A stretch of DNA of 64,000 nt from an uncultured Shimia sp. (GTDB lineage Bacteria > Pseudomonadota > Alphaproteobacteria > Rhodobacterales > Rhodobacteraceae), in the NCBI RefSeq assembly GCF_947493595.1, contig NZ_CANLRL010000012.1, forward strand, positions 16,561 through 80,560, given 5' to 3'. Positions 36,452 through 45,401 of the stretch are shown one piece after another. A program made the translations under genes and the position numbers. Under the pieces are notes generated by a model that saw nothing but the letters and a program-made list of their open reading frames with translations, made no database searches and was not told the DNA's origin. How positions within the stretch are numbered: position 1 is the stretch's first letter; every line of letters starts with the position of its first letter.

Positions 36452-37732
36452 GTGGCAAAATCAATGCGGGAAGCGGTGACGTGGCTCAAGGGCTCTATGA
36501 CATTTGCGGCCTGTTCCCTCGGCATACTCGCCACATCCTTACAGGCCGAACAACTGCGTGTGCTGACTTCCATGCCGCCCAGTTTCTACCAACCGTTTGT
36601 GACAGAGTTCGGGGCGCGTTTTCCGGATATCGAAGTCGCCATGCTCAATAAAAACACCAATGCTTCTGTGGATGAGTTGCTGCGCGGCAATGAACGGCAG
36701 TTTGATGTGTTTTGGTCCTCGTCTCCGGAAGCGTTTGAACTGTTGCTCCAAAATGGACATTTGGCGGTGTCAGAAACATCCGGAGCGCCGGAGGTATATT
36801 CCTTTGCCTACTCCGCCTTGGGCTGGACCCAAAAACGTGCAGGCCCAGCGGCCAAAACCGCAGGCTGGGACGCACTTTTGTCATCCGACAGAACCGGCAC
36901 CATTGCGATGGCACGGCCTTCGCGCTCCGGCTCGACCCATATGATGCTGGAACGCACGTTACAGGTGCGCGGCTGGCAGGAGGGGTGGGCCTACCTGCTG
37001 GAACTGGCAGGGAATTTGAGCACCATCACGGCGCGCAGTTTCACCGTGTTGGACGGCGTCGCCAATGGACGGTTTGACGTTGGCCTGACGATCGATTTCC
37101 TGGCCCATGCGCGGACAGAGGACAACCTGGCATTTGTCTATGGCACACCGGTGATGGTCACCCCCGCTCGGATAGGCATTCTGGCGGGCGGGAACGCACC
37201 AGCCGCGGCGCGCCACTTTGTTGACTTTGTGATTTCCGACGCCGGCCAAAGGCTGCTGACTGCGCCGGGCATTGCGCGCACGCCGCATTCCGCCAGCATT
37301 CGGGCAGAAGCCACCGCTCCGTATCATCAAGTCTTGGAGGACGCGCTGACGTTGAATTGGTTGGAATATGATGCGGCTCTGGCCAGTGAACGGTACTGGG
37401 CGGTCAATGCGTTGTTTGACGCCTTTGTGTTTGAGGTGTTTGAGACGCGCCGCGAGGCTTGGCGCAGGCTGCGCGCCCTGGAAGGTCTACGCGAAGCGCC
37501 CACTGTGGAGATGCACAGAATCCGACGCCTTTTGACATCCATTCCGATTGGTGAGGCCGATGTTGGCAACGAAGGGCAGACCACCAGTGGCAATGCTTTT
37601 GCCACCCTGTCGGACCAACAGAAAGACAGCGTGCAAGCATGGCGCGCGGCGTCACGGCGCAGTCTGCAGGAAGCGGACAGCTTGTTGCGCGCCTTGGAGA
37701 AGCGGGCAGCACAAGACGTGGTGCGCGACTGA
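36452..37732 (+). CDS. Periplasmic binding protein of the sensor module (PgtC/AfuA-like)
   Basis: A periplasmic solute-binding protein placed directly before a histidine kinase, as in the PgtC-PgtB-PgtA phosphoglycerate sensing system. I chose the GTG at 36452 because GGGGGG lies 7 nt upstream. An ATG at 36464 is also possible. A signal peptide ends near SLQAEQL. The body (VLTSMPPSFYQPFVTEFGAR, NKNTNASVDELL, DVFWSSSPEAFELL, RPSRSGSTHMMLER) is clearly paralogous to the ABC binding protein at 41136. The C-terminal 100 residues form an extra helical tail. Its stop overlaps the kinase ATG (TGATG). It probably binds the ligand and signals through the kinase. Confidence 0.85.
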   Translation: MAKSMREAVTWLKGSMTFAACSLGILATSLQAEQLRVLTSMPPSFYQPFVTEFGARFPDIEVAMLNKNTNASVDELLRGNERQFDVFWSSSPEAFELLLQNGHLAVSETSGAPEVYSFAYSALGWTQKRAGPAAKTAGWDALLSSDRTGTIAMARPSRSGSTHMMLERTLQVRGWQEGWAYLLELAGNLSTITARSFTVLDGVANGRFDVGLTIDFLAHARTEDNLAFVYGTPVMVTPARIGILAGGNAPAAARHFVDFVISDAGQRLLTAPGIARTPHSASIRAEATAPYHQVLEDALTLNWLEYDAALASERYWAVNALFDAFVFEVFETRREAWRRLRALEGLREAPTVEMHRIRRLLTSIPIGEADVGNEGQTTSGNAFATLSDQQKDSVQAWRAASRRSLQEADSLLRALEKRAAQDVVRD

Positions 37733-39762
37733 TGCGGGCGGCATTTCCCAAACGCCCACGCGCGTCCGTCTGGAACCGATTGTTGCTCAGCATTTCCGGC
37801 ATCATCCTGATTGTGTGGTTGGTGCTGGCGGTCTCAATTGGGTTTTTCCTAAAAGCCCAGCGCGACTATGCCGCCATCGCCTCAGAACAAATCCCGGCGC
37901 TGGCGGCGGTGAGCGCCTTGGCCGAACATTCGGCACAGCTCTCCACCATGGCCACACAGATTGTGGGGCAGAGCACAAATGCAAACACCAGTGGCGACTT
38001 TTTGGACATCAAAAATGCGCTGTTGGGCAGCCTGGATGCCATCACCAAGACCAACGAAACCAATGCTGCTGCTGAGGTGGTGGCCCATGTCACGGACGAG
38101 TTGGGCCACATTCAGGCGCTGCAAACGGCCATTTCGCAAGCGGAGCGCCAGATGGGCACACAGCTTAATGCGTTGCGGTGGCTCAATGCAGATGTACAGG
38201 ATGAGGTGGACCCGCTTCTGAGTGACTTTTCCTTCAACATCGCGCTGGCCATGAGCAGCATCGTCAACAGCGCCGACGCCAATTTCCGCGCGCGTCAGGC
38301 GATTTTGATCGAAGGGGAAGCCCGCCAAAGGGACACAGTCCGGCGTTTGGGAGACGGCACCGCCAATGTCGCCACCCTAGTGTTTCAGGCAGCGGTTGCG
38401 GAAAGCATACCCCGGCTACAGCAACTGCGTGGTTTGACAGATGACGCGCTGGTGCGCATGTCGCTGTTGCAACAACAATTGCCCCACAAACCGGAACTGG
38501 CCACATTGCGCCAATCGGTCGATGCGTTGGTGCCGGTGGCCACCAGCAAGACTGGGGTGTTCAGCCTGCGCCGCACCTGGTTGGACGGGCAGGCGCAAAT
38601 TCTGACCAGCCTCTCCACGTTACAGGCCGATCTGAGCAAACTGCAAACCACCCTGTCCACGGCAGGCGCAGAGCAACGGGCACGCATTCTGGAAGACACC
38701 GATAAAGCCCGACGGGCGTCTGCTGTCGCTATCCGTTGGCTGGTAGGTTTGACCCTGTTGGCGGCCTTTGTTGGGGTGGCGGTTTTGTTTGGCTATGTGC
38801 GCAGTGGCATTGTGCGCCCGCTGCGGCAAATGACCAAAAACCTCAGTGACATTGCACAAGGTCAGAACCTAAAACTGCCACCAAACAAAGAAGACGACGA
38901 GATCGTGCAGCTCTCGGTGGCCATTTCCGAGTTTGAACGCTCCATTGAAACACGTGACGCCGCTCTGGCTTCGCTTGAAAGCGAGGTGCAGGAGCGCCGT
39001 CGCGCAGTGGAGACCCTCAAACAAACGCAGATGGAGCTGATTCAAGCCGGGAAAATGGCCGCGTTGGGCCAGATGTCGGCTGGCATTGCACATGAGTTGA
39101 ATCAGCCTTTGGCCGCGATGCAGCACCGGTTGCAATTGCTGGACGGCTATGTGGCGGAAGGCGATGCGGAGATGACTGCGCGGCAATTGTCCCGTCTGGA
39201 CGGTCTAATTGAGCGCATGACCCGCACGATCGCCTATCTGCGCAACTTTGCGCGGCGCTCGGAATTCAGCGAGGACAGACTCCCTCTGGATGAACTGGTG
39301 AGCGACTCTCTGGCACTCTTGAAAGCACGCGTTGCGCAGGAGGCCACCGAGATCACGGTGGCGGACGACCTGCCCCAGTTGACTGTGATCGGGGATAAAA
39401 TCCTGATCGAACAGGTGCTGGTCAACATCCTGTCCAACGCGCTGGACGCCACCCAGCAAGCAGATCGACCGGGCCAGATCACCATCAGTGCCCAATTGAT
39501 CGACAATTTGGTGCATCTCTCGGTGCGCGACAATGGTGCGGGGTTTGACCTGATCCCCGCGACAGAGGCTCTCGACCCATTTGTGACCACTAAGGAGGTT
39601 GGAAAGGGGCTGGGACTGGGCTTGTCGATTTCCTACAACATCATGAAAGACCTGAACGGCGACTTGCAACTGAGCCCCAACACGGATGGGCCGGGCGCAA
39701 CGGCAACGCTTGTTCTACGCAAAGGGGGAACAGATGCAGGCGCAAATAATCTTAGTGGATGA
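37732..39762 (+). CDS. Sensor histidine kinase (PgtB/DctB-like)
   Basis: A 676-aa inner-membrane kinase with TM1 at about residues 15-37 (LLLSISGIILIVWLVLAVSI), a large helical periplasmic region, TM2 at about 333-357 and a HAMP domain (SGIVRPLRQMTKNL). A coiled coil leads to the HisKA box with phospho-acceptor His454 (MSAGIAHELNQPLAAMQ). The ATPase domain has an N box (LSNALDA), DNGAGF and GKGLGLGLSI. The HELNQPL motif is typical of the DctB/PgtB type. It is translationally coupled to the binding protein upstream and overlaps the response regulator by 29 bp. It probably reads ligand occupancy of the upstream binding protein. Confidence 0.92.
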   Translation: MRAAFPKRPRASVWNRLLLSISGIILIVWLVLAVSIGFFLKAQRDYAAIASEQIPALAAVSALAEHSAQLSTMATQIVGQSTNANTSGDFLDIKNALLGSLDAITKTNETNAAAEVVAHVTDELGHIQALQTAISQAERQMGTQLNALRWLNADVQDEVDPLLSDFSFNIALAMSSIVNSADANFRARQAILIEGEARQRDTVRRLGDGTANVATLVFQAAVAESIPRLQQLRGLTDDALVRMSLLQQQLPHKPELATLRQSVDALVPVATSKTGVFSLRRTWLDGQAQILTSLSTLQADLSKLQTTLSTAGAEQRARILEDTDKARRASAVAIRWLVGLTLLAAFVGVAVLFGYVRSGIVRPLRQMTKNLSDIAQGQNLKLPPNKEDDEIVQLSVAISEFERSIETRDAALASLESEVQERRRAVETLKQTQMELIQAGKMAALGQMSAGIAHELNQPLAAMQHRLQLLDGYVAEGDAEMTARQLSRLDGLIERMTRTIAYLRNFARRSEFSEDRLPLDELVSDSLALLKARVAQEATEITVADDLPQLTVIGDKILIEQVLVNILSNALDATQQADRPGQITISAQLIDNLVHLSVRDNGAGFDLIPATEALDPFVTTKEVGKGLGLGLSISYNIMKDLNGDLQLSPNTDGPGATATLVLRKGGTDAGANNLSG

Positions 39763-40978
39763 CGACGACGATCTGCGCGACGCGGTTCTGGACACCTTTG
39801 AAAAACACAAGCTGCCGGCCAAAGGGTTCGCTCGCGCAGCGGATGCGTTGGAGGCGCTTGATCCCGAGTGGCCCGGTGTGGTGCTCAGCGATATTCGCAT
39901 GCCCGGCATGGACGGGTTGGCCTTCCAGGAAGAGGTCAAACGGCTTGCGCCGGATGTGCCGGTGATCCTGTTCACCGGCCACGGAGATGTGCCGGTTGCG
40001 GTACAGGCCATGCGCAACGGGGCCTTTGAGTTCCTCGAAAAACCGGTGCACCCGGATCACCTGCATCAGGTGGTATTGCGGGCCTTGAAAATGCGCAGCC
40101 TGCAGGTGGAGCTGACCAACCTGCAACACAAGACACGCGAGACATTGCCGTTGGAAGAACGGCTTGTTGGGCGTTCTAAAGTCATGCGGTTTGTGCGACG
40201 CGACCTGCAAGCGGTGGCGCCATTGCAGGTGGATGTGTTGTTGTGGGGGCAGGACGGCACCGGCAAGACCGCCGCCGCGCGGGCAATCCATGATCTGTCC
40301 CCAAATGCCGGTGGCAACTTTGTCGTGGTGAACTGTTCCGCCGTGTCGCAAGACACCATTGAGCGCACGTTGTTTGAGGACGGCGGCGCGGTGGCGCGGG
40401 CATCGGGCGGCACCTTGCATTTGCAAGACATCGAAGCCCTGTCCGATCAATTGCAGGCGCAGCTGCTGCGGATTTTTGACAGCGCCGATGCGCCGCGCGT
40501 GGTGGCCTCTGTCAGTCAGAAACCAGAGGACCTTCTGGCAGCGAGTAAACTGCGCAGCGACCTTCTGTACCGGATCAATGTGGCCCAGATTGAGATGCCG
40601 CCGCTCAAAGAGCGGGGGCGGGATGTGTTTGTCCTGCTTGACCATTTCATTCAGCGCGCCGCCGCCCGCCATGGTAAATCCCAAAAGGCGCTGCCGGTGC
40701 CGGATCTGGATGCACTTGGCAAATACACCTGGCCCGGCAATGTGCGGGAATTGCGCAATGTGGCTGAAAAGCTGGTGGTGGGTCTGACCGTGCGTCTGGA
40801 CGAACGGGCCTCGGCGGCGGTCACGGAAACCTATGACGAGGCCATGCTGCGGCACGAGCGCGACCTGCTCAGCAACGCGCTGATTCAAAGCGGTGGACGC
40901 AAGGCGGCGGCGGCAGAGTTGCTCGGTATCCCGCGCAAACGGCTGTACCTGCGCCTGAAGCACTGCGGCATTGATTGA
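39734..40978 (+). CDS. NtrC-family response regulator lacking the GAFTGA loop
   Basis: A 414-aa regulator: receiver (phosphoacceptor Asp53 in VVLSDIRMPGMDG), AAA+ domain, and Fis-type helix-turn-helix at the end (GGRKAAAAELLGIPRKRLYL). Walker A is GQDGTGKTAAARA (Lys178). Where NtrC proteins have the sigma-54-contacting GAFTGA loop, this one goes from ERTLFEDGG directly to ASGGTLHLQDIE. The whole loop is absent, and the Walker B LFLDEIG-type motif reads LHLQDIE. It therefore probably does not activate sigma-54 and may work with sigma-70 polymerase, as known for Rhodobacter capsulatus NtrC. GGGGG precedes the ATG, which lies inside the kinase gene. Confidence 0.9.
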   Translation: MQAQIILVDDDDDLRDAVLDTFEKHKLPAKGFARAADALEALDPEWPGVVLSDIRMPGMDGLAFQEEVKRLAPDVPVILFTGHGDVPVAVQAMRNGAFEFLEKPVHPDHLHQVVLRALKMRSLQVELTNLQHKTRETLPLEERLVGRSKVMRFVRRDLQAVAPLQVDVLLWGQDGTGKTAAARAIHDLSPNAGGNFVVVNCSAVSQDTIERTLFEDGGAVARASGGTLHLQDIEALSDQLQAQLLRIFDSADAPRVVASVSQKPEDLLAASKLRSDLLYRINVAQIEMPPLKERGRDVFVLLDHFIQRAAARHGKSQKALPVPDLDALGKYTWPGNVRELRNVAEKLVVGLTVRLDERASAAVTETYDEAMLRHERDLLSNALIQSGGRKAAAAELLGIPRKRLYLRLKHCGID

Positions 40979-40988
40979 AAATCGGTCG

Positions 40989-41020
40989 AATTTGACACAA
41001 TTTCACGTGTCAAATTTGAC
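40989..41020. promoter_or_regulatory. Inverted-repeat operator upstream of the ABC transporter operon
   Basis: AATTTGACAC (40989-40998) and GTGTCAAATT (41007-41016) are perfect 10-bp arms with an 8-bp spacer, and a further TTTGAC half-site lies at 41015-41020. The site is 120 bp upstream of the binding-protein ATG. A TATACT hexamer (41103-41108) is a possible -10 element with no good -35, as expected for an activator-dependent promoter. I found no -24/-12 sigma-54 pattern here. The preceding response regulator is the obvious candidate binder. Confidence 0.7.
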
Positions 41021-41135
41021 CCAAACCCACAATCAAAACGGTTTCGAAATCATCCGTTGAGCCTTTTGAGATTGGCTCGCTAGGGTTTGGCCATTGTTGG
41101 GCTATACTTGTGATGCCCATCCATGGGAGGAAAAT

Positions 41136-42461
41136 ATGAAACGAACTTTTCGCACATCTGTGGCCGCTCTGGCCCTGAGCTCTGCATCCGCAGCCTTTGC
41201 GGCGGACAAGGTGGTTGTGGTCACCTCATTCCCCAACTCGATGACCGGTCCGATTGAGGCGGCTTTTGAAGCGGCTAATCCGGGCATTGATCTGGAGATC
41301 CTGAACAAGAAGACCTCCGCAGGTGTGAAATACATTCAAGAGATTTCAGACGCCAACACGGCGGACATCTTCTGGGCCTCCGCGCCAGATGCGTTTGAAG
41401 TGCTCAAAGGTGACGGACTACTGGCCTCCGTCGAGATCAACTCTGACGGCATTCCAGAGAAAATCGGCGCTTATCCGATGAACGATCCAGACGGCAAGTA
41501 TTACGGCTTTGCCGCCGCTGGTTATGGCATCATGTGGAATGAGCGTTACCTGAAAGCCAAGAAGCTTGAGCCGGCCAAAAACTGGGCAGAGCTGAAAGAC
41601 GCCGCCTATCATGGCCACGTGGGCATGTCCGCGCCGTCACGCTCCGGCACCACCCACCTGACTGTGGAAACCGTTCTGCAGGGCGAAGGCTGGGACAAAG
41701 GCTGGGCCGAATGGAAGTGGATTGGCGGTAACTTCTCCACCGTGACCGAACGTTCGTTTGGTGTGCCAGATGGCGTGAACACCGGCAACTTTGGCTTGGG
41801 TATTGTGATCGACTTCTTTGGCTTCAGCTCCAAAGCCTCCGGTTTCCCGGTTGATTTTGCCTATCCGGAAGTGACCGCGCTGGTGCCTGCCAACATCGCA
41901 GTGGTGAACAACGCCCCCAATGAGGCTGCGGCCAAAACCTTTGTGGAATACCTGCTGACACCGGCTGGTCAGGAAGTGTTGCTGGATCCGGCAATCATGC
42001 GTTTGCCGATCAACCCAGCCACTTACGCAAGTGCGCCAGAAGGCTTCCCTAACCCGTTTGAAGACGGCTCCATTGGGGCGGCTGTGAAGTTTGACGTGGC
42101 CAAATCCGGTGCACGTTACAACCTGGTGAACTCCATGTTTGACGTGATGATCACCTACCGTCTGGATGACCTGCGCGCTGCCGTGGGCGCGGTTCAAGCC
42201 GCCGAAGCCAAGCACGCCGGTGGGGACAATGCGGAAGCCAAAGCGCTGATCGCAGAGGCCCGCGCCTTGATCGACGCCAACCCGATTGACGAAGCGACGT
42301 CGATGGATGCGGAGTTCGCTGGCATCTTCACCAAAAAGCGCAAGAAAGCCACCGACACGGTTGGCGAGCGCCAGGCTGAAGTGGAACAGCGTTGGGATGC
42401 TATGGTGGTGGAAAACTACCGCAAAGCCAAAGAGCTGGCTGACAAAGCCGCCGCTCTGTAA
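41136..42461 (+). CDS. ABC transporter periplasmic binding protein (AfuA/PgtC-like)
   Basis: A 441-aa secreted binding protein. The signal peptide is MKRTFRTSVAALALSSASAA, cleaved near AFAAD. It is in the family of bacterial iron/organophosphate binding proteins, with the shared core VVTSFPNSMTGPIEAAFE, LNKKTSAGVKYIQE, ADIFWASAPDAFEVL and APSRSGTTHLTVETVL. Its close relation to the sensor-linked protein at 36452 argues that both recognise the same ligand. AfuA-type proteins bind hexose phosphates, so a phosphorylated sugar or organic acid is the leading guess. Ferric iron is possible but less likely, as the tyrosine pair is not evident. GGGAGG precedes the ATG. Confidence 0.88.
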   Translation: MKRTFRTSVAALALSSASAAFAADKVVVVTSFPNSMTGPIEAAFEAANPGIDLEILNKKTSAGVKYIQEISDANTADIFWASAPDAFEVLKGDGLLASVEINSDGIPEKIGAYPMNDPDGKYYGFAAAGYGIMWNERYLKAKKLEPAKNWAELKDAAYHGHVGMSAPSRSGTTHLTVETVLQGEGWDKGWAEWKWIGGNFSTVTERSFGVPDGVNTGNFGLGIVIDFFGFSSKASGFPVDFAYPEVTALVPANIAVVNNAPNEAAAKTFVEYLLTPAGQEVLLDPAIMRLPINPATYASAPEGFPNPFEDGSIGAAVKFDVAKSGARYNLVNSMFDVMITYRLDDLRAAVGAVQAAEAKHAGGDNAEAKALIAEARALIDANPIDEATSMDAEFAGIFTKKRKKATDTVGERQAEVEQRWDAMVVENYRKAKELADKAAAL

Positions 42462-42567
42462 CGCACCTCCCGCGGGGCGGCACCATGCTGCCCTGCCCTT
42501 CGCGCTTTGGTGCAGGTCACTCCCCGGCACCAAAGCCACTCTCCTCTAAATTCTCGGGTAATTTCCC

Positions 42568-44319
42568 ATGTCGAATGCCTCGCCGCACTCCAACGGCGGT
42601 CCGTCTCTGCTTGACCGTCTTCCGGCGTCGATCCTTCCGCGCGTGTCCGGGCTTCATGCCGCCGCGCTGATCATTGCCATCCTGCTGATCGGTTTGCTGA
42701 TCATCCCTGTCCTGCAAGTCATCTACGTTGCCTTTCTGGACCCAAACACCGGCGCGCTGACGTTGCAGAACTTTGTGGACTTCTTCCGCACGTCACTGTT
42801 CCGCGAAAGCTTCTGGAACTCTTTCTACGTCTCCGCCATGTCGGTGGTGTTTGCCACTGTCATCGCCCTGCCATTGGCCTACATCACCACCCGCTTCAAC
42901 TTTGCCGGCTCGGTGGTGATCCAAAGCCTTGGTTTCATCCCGCTGATCATGCCGCCCTTTGTTGGCGCGGTGGCGATGCAGCTGATCTTTGGTCGCAACG
43001 GCACGCTCAACCTGCTGATGGAAGAGAAGTTTGGCATCAACATCCCTTTCATGGAGGGGCTCAATGGCGTCATTCTGGTGCAGTCGATCCATTATTTCCC
43101 GTTTATCCTGATCAACCTCTCCACCAGCCTGCGCAACATCGACCGCTCGATGGAAGAAGCCGCACAGAACCTCGGTTCCCAAGGCATGCGTCTGTTCCGT
43201 CGGATTGTGTTCCCGCTGGCCATGCCTGGTTACGTGGCGGGCGCTGCGCTGGTGTTCATCAAGGTGTTTGACGATCTTGGCACGCCGCTGCTGCTCAACG
43301 TGAACAATATGCTGGCGCCACAGGCCTTCCTGCGGATCAGCTCGATTGGGATCAGCGACCCGATGGGCTATGTGATCAGCTTTATTCTGGTGGCCTTCTC
43401 GATCTTCTCGCTCTGGGCGTCCTTCCTTGTGATGCGCGGCAAAGACTACTCCACGGTGCAAAAAGGCGGCGGTGGTCTGTCTCGGCGTGACCTGCGCACA
43501 GGGGAAAAGATTGCCGCATATGCGGTAGTGGCCTTCATTCTCATTCTGGTGCTCAGCCCGCACATTGGCCTGACCCTGCTCAGCTTTGCCACCATCTGGA
43601 GCTTTGCGCCGCTGCCAGACGGGTTCACGCTGCAGAACTACGTGGTGATGTGGGAGAACTCGAAGCAGTTCATCACCAACACGGTGATCTATGCGGGCAT
43701 CGCAGCCGTTCTCGACGTGATCATTGGCACAGCCATTGCCTATATCGTGATCCGCACCGGCATCTGGGGCCGTAAGTCGCTGGACTACCTCGCCACCGCC
43801 GCTTTGGCTGTGCCGGGTGTGGTGCTGGGCATTGGATACCTGCGGGTGTTCCACTCCATCGACATCCCGTTTACGGATAAACCGATGGCCAGCTGGTGGG
43901 TGATCATTGCGCTTGCCCTGATGATCCGCCGCCTACCCTATGCATTGCGTGCCTGTACCGCCGCATTGCAACAGGTATCTCTGGCGCTGGAAGAAGCTGC
44001 GGAAAGCCTTGGCGCAACCAAAGGCTCCACCATTCGCCGGATTGTCATCCCGCTGATGTCGGGCGGCATCCTGGCGGGCTTTGTGACCTCCTTTGCCACG
44101 GCAGCCGTGGAACTCTCGGCCACCATCATGCTGGTGAGCTCGGAAAGTGACGCGCCGCTGGCTTATGGCATCTACCTCTTCATGCAAACGCCGTCCGGAC
44201 GTGGCGCTGGCGCAGCCCTTGGTGTGGTTGCGGTCATCATCGTCGGCCTCGGCACCTTCCTGTCGCAGCTGATGATTGAGCGCGACAAGAAATTCAAATC
44301 CACGGATCAGTCGCACTAA
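42568..44319 (+). CDS. ABC transporter permease, fused two-domain
   Basis: A 583-aa inner-membrane permease with two similar halves of about six helices. Each half has an EAA-type cytoplasmic loop (EEAAQNLGSQGMRLFRRIVF and EEAAESLGATKGSTIRRIVI) that contacts the ATPase. The arrangement is that of the FbpB/AfuB permeases. It follows the binding protein by 106 bp and precedes the ATPase by 20 bp. Confidence 0.93.
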   Translation: MSNASPHSNGGPSLLDRLPASILPRVSGLHAAALIIAILLIGLLIIPVLQVIYVAFLDPNTGALTLQNFVDFFRTSLFRESFWNSFYVSAMSVVFATVIALPLAYITTRFNFAGSVVIQSLGFIPLIMPPFVGAVAMQLIFGRNGTLNLLMEEKFGINIPFMEGLNGVILVQSIHYFPFILINLSTSLRNIDRSMEEAAQNLGSQGMRLFRRIVFPLAMPGYVAGAALVFIKVFDDLGTPLLLNVNNMLAPQAFLRISSIGISDPMGYVISFILVAFSIFSLWASFLVMRGKDYSTVQKGGGGLSRRDLRTGEKIAAYAVVAFILILVLSPHIGLTLLSFATIWSFAPLPDGFTLQNYVVMWENSKQFITNTVIYAGIAAVLDVIIGTAIAYIVIRTGIWGRKSLDYLATAALAVPGVVLGIGYLRVFHSIDIPFTDKPMASWWVIIALALMIRRLPYALRACTAALQQVSLALEEAAESLGATKGSTIRRIVIPLMSGGILAGFVTSFATAAVELSATIMLVSSESDAPLAYGIYLFMQTPSGRGAGAALGVVAVIIVGLGTFLSQLMIERDKKFKSTDQSH

Positions 44320-44339
44320 ACGTGCGGGAGTATAGAACT

Positions 44340-45401
44340 ATGACAAATCAAATGGTCGGAATTGAAATCAACGATCTGCACCTCTCCTTTGGCGAAACCG
44401 AGGTGTTGACCGGGGTGAACCTCGACATTCAACCGGGCGAGTTCTTCGCCTTCCTTGGGCCCTCAGGCTCTGGCAAATCGACGCTGTTGCGCTCCATTGC
44501 TGGGTTTGGGCCCACACCGCAAGGCAGCATCCGCATTGGCGGGCGTGATGTGGTCAACTTGCCACCGTGGAAACGCAATGTGGGCATGGTGTTTCAATCC
44601 TACGCGCTGTGGCCACATATGTCGGTGCGCGACAACGTCGGCTTTGGTCTCAAAGAACGCAAAATGCCTGCCTCGGAGATTGCGCCGAAAGTCGACGCCG
44701 CCCTTGAATTGGTTGGGCTGAGCCATTTGGCAGACCGCATGCCAAACCAGCTTTCTGGCGGGCAACAACAGCGGATAGCGTTGGCCCGTACAGTGGTTGT
44801 GGAACCTGAAGTGTTGCTGCTGGATGAACCGCTTTCCAACCTGGACGCCAGCCTGCGGGTACAAATGCGCCGGGAGTTGTTGGCGCTGCAACGCAAGTTG
44901 GGGCTGACCACCATCTTTGTGACCCACGATCAGGAAGAGGCCAACACCACCGCAGATCGCATGGCGGTGTTGGACAAAGGTGTGATCCAGCAAATTGGCA
45001 CACCACAGGTGTTGTATGACACGCCGGAAAACCTGTTTGTGGCGGAGTTTCTCGGCACCGCCAATATCCTCGGTGGGCAAGTGGAACGTGACGGGGGTGC
45101 CAAGCGTTTCCGCACCAGTGCGGGCGACGTGCTGGCCCTAAACGACGGCCACGAGGGTGCAGGCTCTATTGTTCTGCGACCGCAGAACATGCAGATCGTG
45201 GATCAAGCGGGGGCAGACACCCTGCCCGGCACCATCTTGCATCGCGAGTTTATGGGCAGCCAAGTGCGCTACATTGTGCGCACATCGGGCACCGAAATGA
45301 TTGTGGATCAGTTTCACCACGTGGGACATGACTGGCGCGACACCGGCAGTGATGTGCACCTGAAGGTCAACACCAATGAAGCGGTGATTGTTGCCTCATG
45401 A
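44340..45401 (+). CDS. ABC transporter ATP-binding protein
   Basis: A 353-aa ATPase with Walker A GPSGSGKST, signature LSGGQQQRIALART, Walker B VLLLDEPLSNLD and the switch His in IFVTHDQEEA. A C-terminal TOBE domain (about residues 270-350) is the usual regulatory extension of FbpC/MalK-type ATPases. I start at the ATG at 44340 (MTNQMVGIE), as the 18 bp before it add no family-like residues. The stop overlaps the next gene by 4 bp (ATGA). Confidence 0.94.
   Translation: MTNQMVGIEINDLHLSFGETEVLTGVNLDIQPGEFFAFLGPSGSGKSTLLRSIAGFGPTPQGSIRIGGRDVVNLPPWKRNVGMVFQSYALWPHMSVRDNVGFGLKERKMPASEIAPKVDAALELVGLSHLADRMPNQLSGGQQQRIALARTVVVEPEVLLLDEPLSNLDASLRVQMRRELLALQRKLGLTTIFVTHDQEEANTTADRMAVLDKGVIQQIGTPQVLYDTPENLFVAEFLGTANILGGQVERDGGAKRFRTSAGDVLALNDGHEGAGSIVLRPQNMQIVDQAGADTLPGTILHREFMGSQVRYIVRTSGTEMIVDQFHHVGHDWRDTGSDVHLKVNTNEAVIVAS

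Noticed and set aside
41021..41135. Sigma-54 promoter upstream of the ABC operon
   Set aside because: No GG-N10-GC pair with the expected -24/-12 context; the regulator also lacks GAFTGA.
42793..43854. 353-aa minus-strand frame inside the ABC permease
   Set aside because: His- and Gln-rich composition typical of an antisense shadow; the plus strand encodes a clear two-domain permease.
36452..45401. Ferric iron ABC uptake system (FbpABC)
   Set aside because: The fold family fits, but linkage to a PgtC-type sensor module and a phosphatase favours a phosphorylated organic ligand; kept only as an alternative.
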